The notes beneath the pieces are model-generated. The model did not search any database. It was given only the letters and a program-made list of their open reading frames with translations, and had not been told where the DNA came from. Below, one piece after another: positions 36,173 to 48,665 of a stretch of 64,000 nucleotides of DNA. Origin of the DNA: Ampelocalamus luodianensis. Lineage: Eukaryota > Streptophyta > Magnoliopsida > Poales > Poaceae. Every line of letters begins with the position of its first letter. The first letter of the stretch is position 1. Where the stretch lies: NCBI GenBank assembly GCA_036346255.1, contig CM070623.1:5684407-5748406 (forward strand). Direction: 5' to 3'. Both the position numbers and the translations under genes were made by a program.

Positions 36173-37791
36173 ACTCTAATACATAGCACTGTGCTCCTTG
36201 GGCTAATGCAGAGGATCTGTTTCCCCTTTCGCTTAGGTTCGCGCCCTAGCTATTGCAGATTCCATAACAGCACATCTCGAAGTTGGACGAGCGAACATAG
36301 CATTGATTCCGCAAGAGAGTTAGAGAGGTTAATAAAACTAACGTGATGTGATGCAATCAGGGACGGATCTAGGTCTCGGGCTGGTGGGTTATAGCCCGGT
36401 GCTTGAAAATCTTACCAATGTCAAAGCTCATAAAAATCACCAAACATTTGAGTTCATTTTAAGAACAGCTAACCCAGTGTGAGGCTTGGATCGTAGTCGT
36501 CTCTGCCCCTAGCTGCAATAATAATGCGTGCTTATATTAATTGCCGAATATCATGTGGGTAACGAACAAGATTCTCAAGAAGAAAAAAAATATAGCCATG
36601 CATGTAGGAGACGTGTACAGTAGAGGCTAGGTGCGGATAGATCGAGTGGTTATCTAAGCAACGTCGTTTTCGTATGTGGAAACGGAGGAATATATATGCA
36701 TATATTCATAGGGTCATGCATGTTCAACATTAATGGTATTGCAAGCCTCAACTCCCCGTCGGCGATCTAACGTGGTATCGAGTGAACATGTAGTTTTGGT
36801 TGGGATGGGGTGGGGTAGATCAGCCTAGCTTTAGCCGCTTCTCTCTTTCTCTGTAAGAGCGGTCATTAATTTGGTAAATTTTTACTTTGGTCCATTTCTT
36901 TGTAACCAAGTGAGTAAATCTAGCAAAAACTATATGCTTGTCGTACAGATTATTACAAAACTACATGTTTTAACACCTATTTCACAAAACTACAGGTTTT
37001 ACGAAATCTTGTATCAGAAAACTACATATTTTAGAGTGGACCGTTTCTTGTGACAGGCGTGGCATGCAGATTGGGACCCACCTGCTAACCTCACGTGCTC
37101 GTATGTCCTGTTCGATCGACGCCACGTCAGATGGTACGCAACGTGGTGCCCTTGTGACCTATCCCAAATTGATGCCTATTTCATTCTAATTGAGCAAAAC
37201 ATTCATGGGTGTTTGATTACTTGTCCACGTAACCCACTGGTAGCTCAACCTCAACTCCCCCCGCCAGCGATCTGACGTGGTGTCGAGTGAACATGACAGA
37301 CAAGCGAGTGAGGCTAATAGGTAGCCCCAATATGTCAGACATGTCATGAGAAATGGTCCAAGCTAAAACATGTAGTTTTGTTCTTAGCACACAGAGTCCA
37401 AATTTTTTTTAAAAATTTGTGAGGGTTCTTAACCCAGTATAGTTTCTTGTGTAAATATTTCAAGATTTTATCCGCACTATGTTTTTCTCGTAAATTTCTA
37501 CAAGTTGTTGTTTGCATGTGATATCATTATTTGATTTATGCAAAAGCTCAAGAATTCATGCTAAAATAATTTTTCATACAAAAACCTGTTGAAAATTAAT
37601 CTCCCATTTATTTTCATTATATTTTTCCAAAATTAGAATTTTTGGATGTTACATGTGGGTTCGGCGGCGGGAACCCAGGAGGCGAGCTCCCGGGAGGCGA
37701 AGTCCGGCTGTCCAGAGAGAAGATACGAGGTGAAGAAGGGGGAACATGAGCTCCATCTGGCCATGGCCATGTGCGGCTACATAGAGAGGTG
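36173..37791. other. Intergenic block between elements A and E2, with small repeats
   Basis: No gene is supported. A direct repeat of about 45 bp beginning CCTCAACTCCCC occurs at 36746-36790 and 37249-37295. An inverted repeat pair lies at 37018-37063 and 37333-37379 (see separate entry). The last part (about 37655-37791) is GC-rich, short, and ends at the E2 insertion site. It was joined directly to the 3' end of the DUF594 gene before E2 inserted. Confidence 0.6.
37018..37379. repeat. Foldback-like structure with about 47-bp inverted arms
   Basis: The left arm starts AAAACTACATATTTTAG and the right arm ends CTAAAACATGTAGTTTT; they are imperfect reverse complements around a loop of about 270 bp. 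Two further direct copies of the AAAACTACATG/AAAACTACAGG block lie just upstream (about 36956 and 36987). This looks like a MITE or a fragment of a Mutator-like element; no clear target duplication was found. Confidence 0.6.
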
Positions 37792-38252
37792 GTTTGTGTG
37801 GCGTCCCGTGTTATTACCCAGGAGGGTAATCATATTTAGGCATACGGATTACTATTTATCTGCCCGGTAGGACACCGCTCCAACGAATAGTAAGTCTTAC
37901 CAAAGTCTACGCAACAGAACAATAAAATAGAAACTGTACTTTTTATTACAGATAGCCACGCAAGGTTATGGTTCTTGATTACAAATAGTAATTTACAACT
38001 CTAAAATGGGACTGAGTCCCCTCGCTTGCCTGCCAAGCTCCTCCTGTTGTCTATTCGTCCCATGCGTCGAAAATGGTGCCCATCTTGCCCTAGTCCTCGT
38101 AGTCAGCGCCATCGCCTCCTGCGGTCTCATCGATACCTACGTGTTCTTCGTCCCACTCGGGATAGTTCCCGACCGAACTAAGATCTAACAAAGGAGAATA
38201 ATAGCAAGATTGAGTACTAGTGTACTCAGCAAGTATTAATAGCAAAAATGCA

Positions 38253-41200
38253 TGTAACATCCTAATTTTGGATTTGTGTTTCAAATGTAAGAAAATGAGT
38301 AGAAATTAAAACTTTTTCTTACATCATGTATTTCCTGTATGCTTTGAACAATTGTTGTAAGAAGTTATGGAAATACAAAGTCACAAGTCTTTTGATCCAA
38401 AAACCTTGTCTTCCAAAAACATTCATCTCAAATCTTGAGATCATCCTTTGGAAATATTTTTCCTAAGTTCCTGGGATGGTATGTGACCTCTCTGAAAAAT
38501 TTCAAAATTTTTAGAAATTATTTGAATATTTTTAGAGGGCGGTCAAGCCTTGTTGACTTTCAGTCAAACCTTAAACCAGAGCCTTGCATAATTTTTGGAG
38601 AATAATGCGCAACATACAAACCTCTGGAAATTTTACACAAGGTTAATATCTGAGTTAGCAAGCTCCAGTAAAAATTTCATAATTTTTGGAGTTGTTTTGA
38701 TATCTCAAATAAATCCCCAAAGTCCCAGCTCAGTTTTAAACCCAAAACCTAATTTCACTGTGCGTTGGGTTCGAGTCAGACTCGGGCTCGAGCCACTTGA
38801 CTTGGTCCAGTCAACTAACTGCACCGGGCCTCCTTTTAAAAGCGCGTACCCAATCTCAGCCGTTGGATTAAGATCGGACCGTCCTCGTCGCAGGAGACGT
38901 TCGGACTTCCGATTGTTTTGATCGGCCTGAGCCGTTGGATTAAAATCCAACACTCACAATCTCCTCCGTTGTATTTAAACCTCAGGAGTTTCGAGAAATT
39001 TAAGCCGTTCATTTCTAATCTAAGGGCTCCCGATCTCTTCCTTCATTTTAAAACCTCAGAGGCGTGACGCGATATCAGCCACCCGATCAAAATCCAAGGG
39101 TCCAAAATCGCCCGAGCTTTTTCTCTGGTCATCTTCAACCTCCCACCGTGCGTGAACAGAGAGAGGCATGGCGCTGTCAAATCGTGTCCCTCTGGCAACG
39201 TCTCCTCGTCGGCATTAAGTGCTTGTAGGGCACTTTCAGCCACGATCTCAACCTACTCCTACAATTCCATCACTTCTTCTTTTTGGACCATGGTTGTGTC
39301 CTGGACTTAGCTCACCCGTGGAGCTCATTTCGCCCAAACCCTAGTTTTCTAAGCTATATAAGGCTCCCCAAGACCCTCCTGGTGTTCCTTTACACCACCC
39401 TTATCTCCTTATTCATTTTTGGAGCTTAATACACCAAAAACATCAAATCACCATTGTCGACCCGTGGAGCTCCATTGTGGATCATGAAGCTCCAGTGGTT
39501 CTTCTTCAAATATTGTTGTACCCTTTTTCCACTCCTTAATGCCCTAATCATTTTCCCTCACTCAATTTTGGGTTTCGTTTTCAGGATTTAACAAATTCGG
39601 GGTTTGTTCAAATTCGGCCGAAACCATCCCTTTTCTTCCTCAACTCCGGTGAGTGCTCCATCTTTCGATTATTTGCTCATGAAGCTTGTATGGGCTGTTT
39701 TGTAGCTATTTTGACCACCAGTGGTGTTCATTTTGGCTCAGGTCTCTAATTTCATATCTTTTTCCTCGGGTCCGGCAAGCTCCATCGTGGTCAGACCTTC
39801 TCCGACCATCTTTGAAGCTCATCTCGGTCAAGGTAGCTTCTTATTAGTCCCTAGAGGCCGTGGCACTCGCTTCTTTGGACTACAGCGGAGCTTTTTGCTA
39901 TTTTCGCTTTAAAGATAAAGCCCCCATCTTCATTTCAGGCTCCGCCGCATTTAGAGTCATCGCCATGCGAGTCACCACCATTGGGTCCGCAAGCCTATTG
40001 TGAATCCATTTTGATACTTGGTAGGCGCCGCCGTGGCCGGAGTCGCCGGCGACAAGCCGTAGATCCCGCTCGGGTTTTGTCGAGCGTACTCGCCTGTTTT
40101 CGGTCGTCATTAGGACACATTTAATGATCTAATTATTGTTAATCATTAGAGATGATTAGTATGTCTTAAACTGGTTCGCTGTGTCACTGGCATGTGGGCC
40201 CGAAGGCCTTAAGCCACAGTCTAGGGTTCTTTAAGACAAAATTTGGGGTCATTAATTGCTAATCATTGGATAGCGATTAATGTGTCTTAAGCGGCAAGTG
40301 TGTCACTGCCAGGTGGGCCCCCATCTCTTAAATCCACTTCTGTGCAAGATCATTAGGACACATTAATTACTAATCGTCTCTAATCATTGGTTTTAGTAAT
40401 TAATCGCTGTCTTAATTTGGCCCCTTGTCTCACTGACATGTGGACCCTCTCATTAAACCCCTCCCCGCGCACTTAAGCCGCGTGCGTAGCGTGTTGATGA
40501 TCGTGGGCCGTCGATCTTGTGATCAACGGCCCAGATTTGAGAAACGTTCAGACCGTCCAGTTCCCTAATCATTCTGGACCGTCTATCGCTCGATCTGCGG
40601 CTGCAATCGCGAGTGCATTTGAACTCCCCGAAGGGATATACGCTCCGAGCCGTTGATCTTGAGATCTGCGGCTGTGGATGGCCAAGGCATGCGGACTGTC
40701 CGAATGTTTCCCTCCACAAGAGCCGTTGGATCTAGATCCAACGGTGGTTTCCTTTTAGGATCGCGCGAGTGCGCTGTTCTCCGTGCGTGTGGCTCGTTGG
40801 ATTTCACATCAACGGCCCACGAGGGTCCACATCGTTTTATTTCCGTTGAGTTTGATTTTATTTTCTGTAAGCATTTATTTATCAACTTAAAATTGTATTA
40901 ATGCTTTAAAAACTCATAACTAATTCATGTTAACTCCTTTTTAGGTGATTCCAACTGTAATAAATTCTTTTGTCACTAAAGTTGATACAAAAATGCATTT
41001 AGGCATATTTCTGTAACAGAAAATCATGTAACCAAAATAACTTGATTTCTGCCAATTTTGAATATCCCAGAAATAGAATTGAAACTTGTAAAATGCATAT
41101 CTTTCTCTGTATAATTTCAATTTGTGCAAAATCAATTTTGTTAAATTCCTCTGTTAGTGTACTTTAATCTAAAATAGGTTTTGAACATGGTTATATTTCT

Positions 41201-41826
41201 GTAAAGTAACTTGTGCTAGGTTTACAACTTAGAAAAATCATAAGTAAATCAATATAACCCCAAATTTAGTAAACTCAACTTTGCTGTCATTAGGATGTCA
41301 TAATCGACCTGCTATAAAAATTTCAGACCTTAGATCATTCTAGAAAATTTCGCTATGAACAGTACCAGTAATTAATTTAGTTGATTTTATAGGTTGAGAA
41401 AGTGTATTTTGGCTGTAACTTTTGCATACTAAATCCAAATTGCATGATTCTTGTTCCTAAAATTATCTAAAATCACCCCCTAGCTGCTGTGTGAATTTCA
41501 TTAGATTTGGATGTCTTTTGTTGTTGGAGTTATTTGGTGTTCTTCGTTCTTATTGATTTTATCGTCTTTTCGCGTTAGGTTCCGAAGGCAATATTGATAT
41601 TGATTCTGAACCACAGCCATCAGATCCTGCACTCCAGCAAGACAAGCAGATGTAGCATCATTTGATCATATTGTTCCTACTATTTTCAAATTCTAATATA
41701 TTGTTTGCAAATTCTATGTATGCATTGCTATGTTGTTTTAACTATCGAGGCACGGGTTATTCTGTTTGTGATACTAGAGCCAGTGGAAGGTTAAGTATTA
41801 CAAACTTAATAATCCGGGGTCTCACA
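38253..41826 (+). mobile_element. D: solo LTR inserted in E2
   Basis: Begins TGTAACATCC and ends GGGGTCTCACA, 3574 bp, with target duplication ATGCA at 38248-38252 and 41827-41831. Removing it restores sequence that aligns with E1 at about 42675-42700. The interior has an AT-rich start, a GC-rich middle with repeated ACATGTGG-type blocks, and a downstream block (about 41575-41655) similar in layout to the LTRs of B and C, so it probably belongs to a related gypsy family. No internal region remains: a solo LTR formed by LTR-LTR recombination. Confidence 0.9.
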
Positions 41827-42224
41827 ATGCACCTGATGACTCTACTTGTTCTTATCATATTCCTACCTCTTCTCTTGTTCTGAAAACAGTCATCAAAATT
41901 TAGGTTACAATTTTATTTCTGAAAATACTACTTGTCATTCGAATAGAAGATAGACCCCTGGTGGTTCCATAGACTCCAATCCAGGAGACTAGTATGAATT
42001 TATGATTTGATATAGTATTGCGCAGACTTGTACCACTTTACCTATAGTTACTTTGAGCTCTCTATGAACCAGGTCCTCTGCATTTCTTTGGATGCGGGTT
42101 TGAGTTCAGAATATAGAACGTTTTCAGGTTATATGATTAAGTCTTCACTCATTACTTTTCGTTGGTGCTAACCTCATCGCGGTGCTGACCTAGTCATCCA
42201 CCGAGTTCTAGTAATATTGGTTGG

Positions 42225-45200
42225 TGAGACGCCCCGTGTTATTACCCTGAAGGGTAATCACACTTAGGCATACGAATTACTATTCGTCTGCCTGGTAAAA
42301 CACCGCTCCGACGAATAGTAAATTTTACCAAAGTCTACGCAGCAGAACAATAAGATAGAAACTGTACTCTTTATTCCAGTTAGCCACGCAAGTCTATGAT
42401 TTTTATTACAGATATTAATCTATAACGGCAAAAGTGGGACTAAGTCTCCTCGCTTGCCTGCCATTCTCCACGGGTCGTCTACTTGTCCCATGTGCCTAAT
42501 AGGGCATCCACCTCGTCCGCCTTCTCGTAGTAAGGGTCCTCGTCTCCCGTGATCTCATCTGTACTTGTTTGTCCCTCGTCCCACTCGCGATAGCTCCCGG
42601 ATGGACTAGAATCTAACAAAGAAGAATAATAACAAGGTTGAGTACACTAGTGTACTCAGCAATCATTAATAGCAAAAGATGCACTGTATGACTCATCTCT
42701 GTTCATTATCACAATTTCTAATCATCTCTTTTTAAAAAAATAAACAACTCGTTAAATCATTGAGTGGAAGAAATAAGCGTTTTAACGGGAATTAAAATAC
42801 TACACGAGTTCGCCTTTTACTATGCTTACCAATTTTCAGTCGCACACAGACTTCTAATTGGTTCTTTTTAAGTACATACGCGCTTATTACTTTTTCTAAA
42901 TTAACACGGTGCTATTAATTTTAATTATTTTCTCATGACTAAGATATTTCTAACATGTCAGTCTATCTGTTCACTTTATCGGTTCGCATTGGTGATTAAC
43001 TCAATTAAAAAGTCTTAGATCTAATATAATTACCAATTTTTCTCATTTTATTTGGACAGGTCTATCTGCCGATACTATCCGCACGCGGTGTACATATCTA
43101 TATAGTCTAACCACTCACAGCGTCGATGTTTATTACTAACAACGTTCCAGTTTACTGCTAGCATTATCGAAATCAACACTCCATAGTCCATAGGATTTGC
43201 CTACTAACCTAAGGGCATGTACAATGGTACAGACAGCTGCTGTCTATAACAACTCTCTATGTCACCTATAGACAGCTCATACATGAGTTGTGGTGATACA
43301 GTCGGCTATATGATTGTAGACAACACACAATCTTTAATGCTTTTCTTAATTCTGGTGCTATAGTCGGCTGCAGGATTGTAGACAGCAATATTCTCTCTCT
43401 TAATTCTCTTTCATCCACCTCAGCAAAAATCCTATTTAACAGATGCTATAGACGGCTGACATAAGCCCATTGTACATACTCTAATGACCAAATTACCTCC
43501 CCACCAAAACACCTTTTTTCCTAATCCCCACTTCTTCACCCAACCTCAGGTTCTCTCTCTTGCTTATCCTCCCACGGTCAACACCCACACAGCCACCTCA
43601 TTGCTTCTTCCCCAATCTCTCTTCCTCACCACTTCTTCCATGGCGCCACCCCTGGCTCACCAACCCCCACGGCGCTTCACCCGGCCCGGTCCCGACGCCT
43701 CTGGCCGCCGGCGCCGCCGCCCTTCGCCACCTCTCCGATGCGCCACGGCCCGCGCTGCGCCTCCGTCGCCACCCGTGTGCCCCGGTACTCCCTGCCGCAG
43801 GGGCTCCTCTCCGACTCGCCCTCCCGCGCTTGGCCTCCGGCAGCCCGGCTCGGCCCACGCCTGAGCCTGCGCGCTCGGCCCGCCTCCTGGCCTCTCGGCT
43901 GCCTCGATCTACTGCGCCTTAACCCCCTCCCAGATTCTCTGCTCTCAACTTTTTAATTTTCTTTGCTTCAAGCTGAGCCTGATTTATCTGCTGATGTTTT
44001 ACTGATTTTGGATTTAAGCTCTTGAGATCTTGATGGGGTTCGGTCTATGCATGCAAAGAAAGGTGGATGTGTGCTAAAGCCGTGGTCATAATTCTTGCCT
44101 GGTCGCCCTGAGGTAACCGCTCTTATTCTTCTATCCTGCCTGTCCCTCCCCTATGCTCTGTGATGAATCGAAGGATGCTGAGAGTATGATTCTGATGGGG
44201 GGTTTTCGGCTCATGCCCGATGATGGATACTGAGGGCGATGGTTAAGGATTGGGCTACTGGGGGTTCGGCTTTGGTAAACAGAACTAAGAATGACAGTGA
44301 GGAAGAAAGGGTGGTTTACCGGTTGGATTGGGGGTTTGGATGGTGGCAGCAGTGTGTTGGTGATGGTGGCCAGGTGGTCGTGGACTCGTGGGGCTCCCCG
44401 GCGCTTTTGGTCCTCCTGGTTCTTGCCTCTGTCGGTCGGCGCGGTCCTGCTGGTCGCTGATGGTTCAATGCCGCCGCTGGCGCCGTCTTGCTCCTCGTGC
44501 TTCCTCTTCTCCCTTGCTCCCTTCCTCCTCTGTGCTCCCTGTGGTGGTGGACTGGGGGCAGAGCTTGGCTCTGGCTTTGTGAGTGAAGGCCTTGTGTGTG
44601 GCCGTGAGGGGCATGAAGCCTTTGTTAGGGGGATGTTCGGCTGTTGAGCCTTGTCCTTCGCTCTTATCCTCCTCTCTGTGCTCCCATTGTACACCATTGG
44701 ACTCCCCATGGGGATGTTTGGGCTAAGTTTAATGGCTATGGACCATTGGTCCAAAAGTGGGTTCAAATGGCATTTTCGGATTCTCGGCGGCGAAGGAAAA
44801 ATCGGTACTCGAGGGTGTCGGATTCTACAAACGCCGGATAATGAACCCTACGAAAGTGAAAGTTTCCGGCTAAATTTAGTTGGTCTGGGTATTCTACTGA
44901 ACTTCAGGGATACTGACAGCAACCTCTTTTTATGCTAACTCATATATACATCACTTGGTTTATTAACTGCATTCTGAGTCTTTGGCAAACGATGGGCTGC
45001 GGGCTGCGGGCTGCGGAAGGGTTCGATGGCTGGCGATATATGGATAAAGCTACAAGGAAGGCTTCGGTGATATGCATACAAGATTTCTAGTTTTATTCTT
45101 TCTGTAATATACTCAAAGTTGTAATTGATTCTTGTAATTAAATTTGGAGTTTGTATTAATGTTCCAATTTCGCTTGCAATGTATTCATAATGTAATTTAC

Positions 45201-45469
45201 CTCGGAGATTGCATTACGATTGTTTGCCTGCTAGCGTTGGATTCTTGTTATTGACTTCGAGTTATAACAGCGATTTATTCTTGCAACTAAAATTTGTATG
45301 GTAAATTCTGTTGTTGAATTTGGATTGTATTATTTTATATGAAACTTCTTGGCAACGTGCTCAATAATACTCTGAGCTTAAAGTTTTGTTCTTGATTAGA
45401 AAATTTTAATTTACTGCTAATTGCTGATTAGCGTTGTTTAAATTAGTTTTAATTTTTCGGGTCCTCACA
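42225..45469 (+). mobile_element. E1: solo LTR inserted in E2, same family
   Basis: Begins TGAGACGCCCCGTG and ends GGGTCCTCACA, 3245 bp, with target duplication GTTGG at 42220-42224 and 45470-45474. It is the same family as the host LTR E2, as shown by the shared first 455 bp (compare 37797-38252) and shared last 1.2 kb (compare 47226-48670). It carries a MITE at 43213-43481. Open frames inside it (for example 43484-43864) have no recognisable domain and are not genes. Confidence 0.9.
43213..43481. mobile_element. MITE with TAA target duplication (Harbinger/Tourist-like)
   Basis: A 269-bp element bounded by terminal inverted repeats GGGCATGTACAATGG at the left and the complement of GAGTATGTACAATGGG at the right. 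The flanking 3-bp duplication is TAA (43210-43212 and 43482-43484), as in PIF/Harbinger-type MITEs. Inside, a block of the type CTATAGTCGGCTG...GATTGTAGACA is repeated two to three times. No coding capacity. Confidence 0.8.
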
Positions 45470-45474
45470 GTTGG

Positions 45475-47225
45475 GTCGACTCTCCAATCCCTAACACTCC
45501 ACCGTGGTTGGGTCGGCTCTCTTTCTGTTCCTACCACTCTATTGTGTGCTCTTATTTACCCATTGTGGAGAACATAATTACGTAACAAGATAGCATTTTC
45601 TGTTCGTCGAAATAGGAAAATGGTTGATACTTAAATACGGTCTCAGATCCGGGTGAGAGTTTTGTTGGTCATTATGTATTAACCATATGTAAAGGGTCCT
45701 ACTCTTCCCTCATCTCTTTCCTATCATAGGCCCCTTTACCAGCCATAATATTAACTCTTGCAGTACATCGGCTCTCCTCCAGCTGTACCAGCCCTTTTCT
45801 TATTTCTCATCTCATCTCTTTTCTCTTCTTTCTTTTTCTCTTCTTTATCCGATTTGAATTTTAGACATAGTTTTTATGCATGTATATATATGATACAGTA
45901 ATATACGGTTTACATTTAATATAAATATGTTGGTGATCAAGAGATAAGCTTGCTTTCGAAATTGTAGAAAAGATCAACGTCGAAGAAATCCGGATTAGCT
46001 ACTCTGGTATGCGTTGGATCGTCTGCAGCAATTATACGACACCGCGAATAATAAATACATAAGTAAATACTAAGCGTCATTTGGGTTGCTACTAGGCATA
46101 CATTAATTAGTTGGTTCTTTTTGGTTAGCGAATTTTAATTTAATAACATTTTCTGGACCCCCGCTAAGTTAGCACTCCCCAACTGTGGTCGTTCTGCGGT
46201 CTACCGGCTTTAGGATTGCTAGTTGTCTAAACTTGCGTTTTATCGCACGACAGATAAAATTACTACATGTACTCACATGCAACTAAGATTGTTTTATTCA
46301 TGCAGATATGCCTAATCGATTTCATTTAAGTGCGTACGTATTTATTTAATTATCTAAATAGACTCGGGGTGGATTTATTTAATTAATTTAACCTAATTAA
46401 ATTATTTCTAACGCATCAGACTATCTATTTATTTTAGCGGTTCATACCGGTGATTAGTTTATTTTAAAAGTCTTAGATTAATTTTTACACCTTTTCCTAT
46501 TTTTATTTTAGACCGGTCTATCTACTGTTATTTACCTATACAGGGTTTAAAAATCCATTGTTCCGACGATTGGGCTGAAACTGGCAGTTAACGTGTTAAA
46601 TTATTTATCTAACACAATGACGATTTTATTAGATTTATTTTACCCTTTTTTCCGCCTTCATTATACCGTTAGATATTCTAACACAGTTTAGAAATCTTAT
46701 CTCTGGCGATTTATCTGAAACGTGCTCTGCTATGAATGTGATGAAAGATGCTACTGGTGGTGTCTTGTGACGTGGGATGGATGATGATGACGCTACTGTT
46801 AGTGTCAGCTAGACCAACTTGGGCAGTGGCCCCCAGCATTTTAGATTTTTTTTGAACACCATGTATGCATACTTCATATATATATCTACGTATGCTTGTA
46901 TACTCTCGATGGCTACGCTCATCTGTGTTCGTGTATAAATATATATCTATACGCATGCACGTAACTTTCGATGAATCTGTATACGTAATTCACATAATGG
47001 TTATGCTATATATTAGGTTGTAGGCATTGACTGAGCTTAATTAGTGCAATTTAGATTGGCCGAGGGCTCACATTGCACTTTACTAAACTCTAAAGAAATT
47101 AAACTACTAATATGCGCTTTCTATCGTATTCAGTTTGCAATTCTCTCGAGGCTAGCCCCTCTATAATTTGTTTGAAGCTCCGTCATTGGTTACATATTCT
47201 CTGTGAAATGCTTATCTCATATTGT
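45475..47225. other. Interior of E2, no gene
   Basis: AT-rich sequence. Positions about 46320-46530 align with 42895-43080 of E1 and are LTR sequence. Positions 45475-46000 do not match E1. No open frame with a recognisable domain is present. Confidence 0.55.
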
Positions 47226-47746
47226 TGGGGTTCGGATGGCAACATGGCAGTGGGTAAAAATGGTGGGTTTACCTGGTTGGGCTTGGTCGATTTTGGGTTG
47301 GGAATGGCAGTGCTCGGCCAAAATGGCGGTGGTCGTGGAGGTGATGATGATGCTCCTTGTGTTCTTGTTGGTTGCCTCTGGTCCTTCTTGGTCCTTGTCG
47401 TGGATGGTTCCAATCGCCTTTTTGTCGTCCTCGCCGGTCTTCCTTAACACCTTTGCTCCTCTCCTCCTTGCCCTCTGTGGTTTGTGATGGTGAGGCAACG
47501 GATGGCAGTGGGTTGCTTGGCTTAACAGTGGGATGGCTCTTGGCTTTGTGAGGCTTTCTTGCTCAGTGGGTTTTCGGTTGTGGCTATGGCCTATGGGTGC
47601 TTGGGCTTGAGCCCTTGCTTTTGGCTAGCAGTGGGAGGTTGGCTTGTTGCCTTCGGTTGGGAAGAAGGAATGGTCTCTTGGTTGCCTTTGACTGAGAAGA
47701 AGTGGGATGGGGAGAAGGTGTTGGCTTTGCTTTGGCTTGTGAAAGA

Positions 47747-47912
47747 ATGAGTGTGTTTGTGAGGGGAGGTGCTCCTGGCTGTGTCTTTGTTGGCTTGGCT
47801 AGGGGAGAGGGTTCTTAAGGGGGGTTGCAATGAGTGTGTTTGTGAGGGGAGGTTCTCCTGGCTGTGTCTTTGTTGGCTTGGCTAGGGGAGAGGGTTCTTA
47901 AGGGGGGTTGCA
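47747..47912 (+). repeat. 83-bp perfect-looking tandem duplication inside E2
   Basis: Two copies, 47747-47829 and 47830-47912, each beginning ATGAGTGTGTTTGTGAGGGG and ending GGGGTTGCA, with about one difference. The duplication is absent from the matching part of E1, so it arose after the two LTR copies separated. Confidence 0.9.
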
Positions 47913-48665
47913 TTGGGCTGGCTTTCCTTGTGGCATGTTAATGACCACTATGCCCCCTTGCCTTATCCCTAACCCCCTCTCATTGTACTGTGAGCTGATG
48001 GGCTTTTTGGTCCAAAGGAAGTCTTGGGTACTATTCTCGGATTTTCTGCGGCGAAGATAAGTCTATACGATGTGGGTGTCGGATTAAATTAAACGCCGAG
48101 TAAGGAAACCTACGGAAGTGAATGGTGCTGATTGACTTAGGTTAGCCTGGGAACCTACTGAACTTCGTGAAATCTAACAGCAACTTTCTATACTTTAATT
48201 TCTATATATTGCATTTGGGTTGCTAATCGTTTTCTGCCTTTCTTGACGAGCGGTGGAAATGTGGATCGCGGGATGGTTCAATGAGCTGGTGATATATGGA
48301 TAGGATTGCAAAAGGGGGCTTCAGCGATATGCATACAAGATTTTACTCTTATCTTTTGTAATTTATATTTTCTGATCTGATGTAATTAAATCTTGTAATT
48401 AAATTCACGTTTGGAATATTTTACTTTTGCTTGCAATGAATTTTTGTAAATGACTCTGAAGTTATATGGATGATTTTATTATTGTGGCAATAATTTATAT
48501 TGTACATTTTGTTGTTAAATTCTAATTATATATTTTTTATATGAAATTTTTTGGCGATATGCTCAAAATAAATCTGAGCTTTTTGATTTGTTCTTGATTA
48601 GAAAGTTTTATTTTACTGCTAATTACCGATTAGCGTTGTTTAATTAGTTTAACTTTTCCGGGTTC

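Noticed and set aside
36361..36400. hAT-like end suggested by CAGGGACGGATCTAGG
   Set aside because: No matching inverted end or 8-bp duplication could be found nearby.
44131..44766. 211-codon minus-strand open frame
   Set aside because: Lies inside solo LTR E1, and the corresponding part of E2 does not keep the frame.
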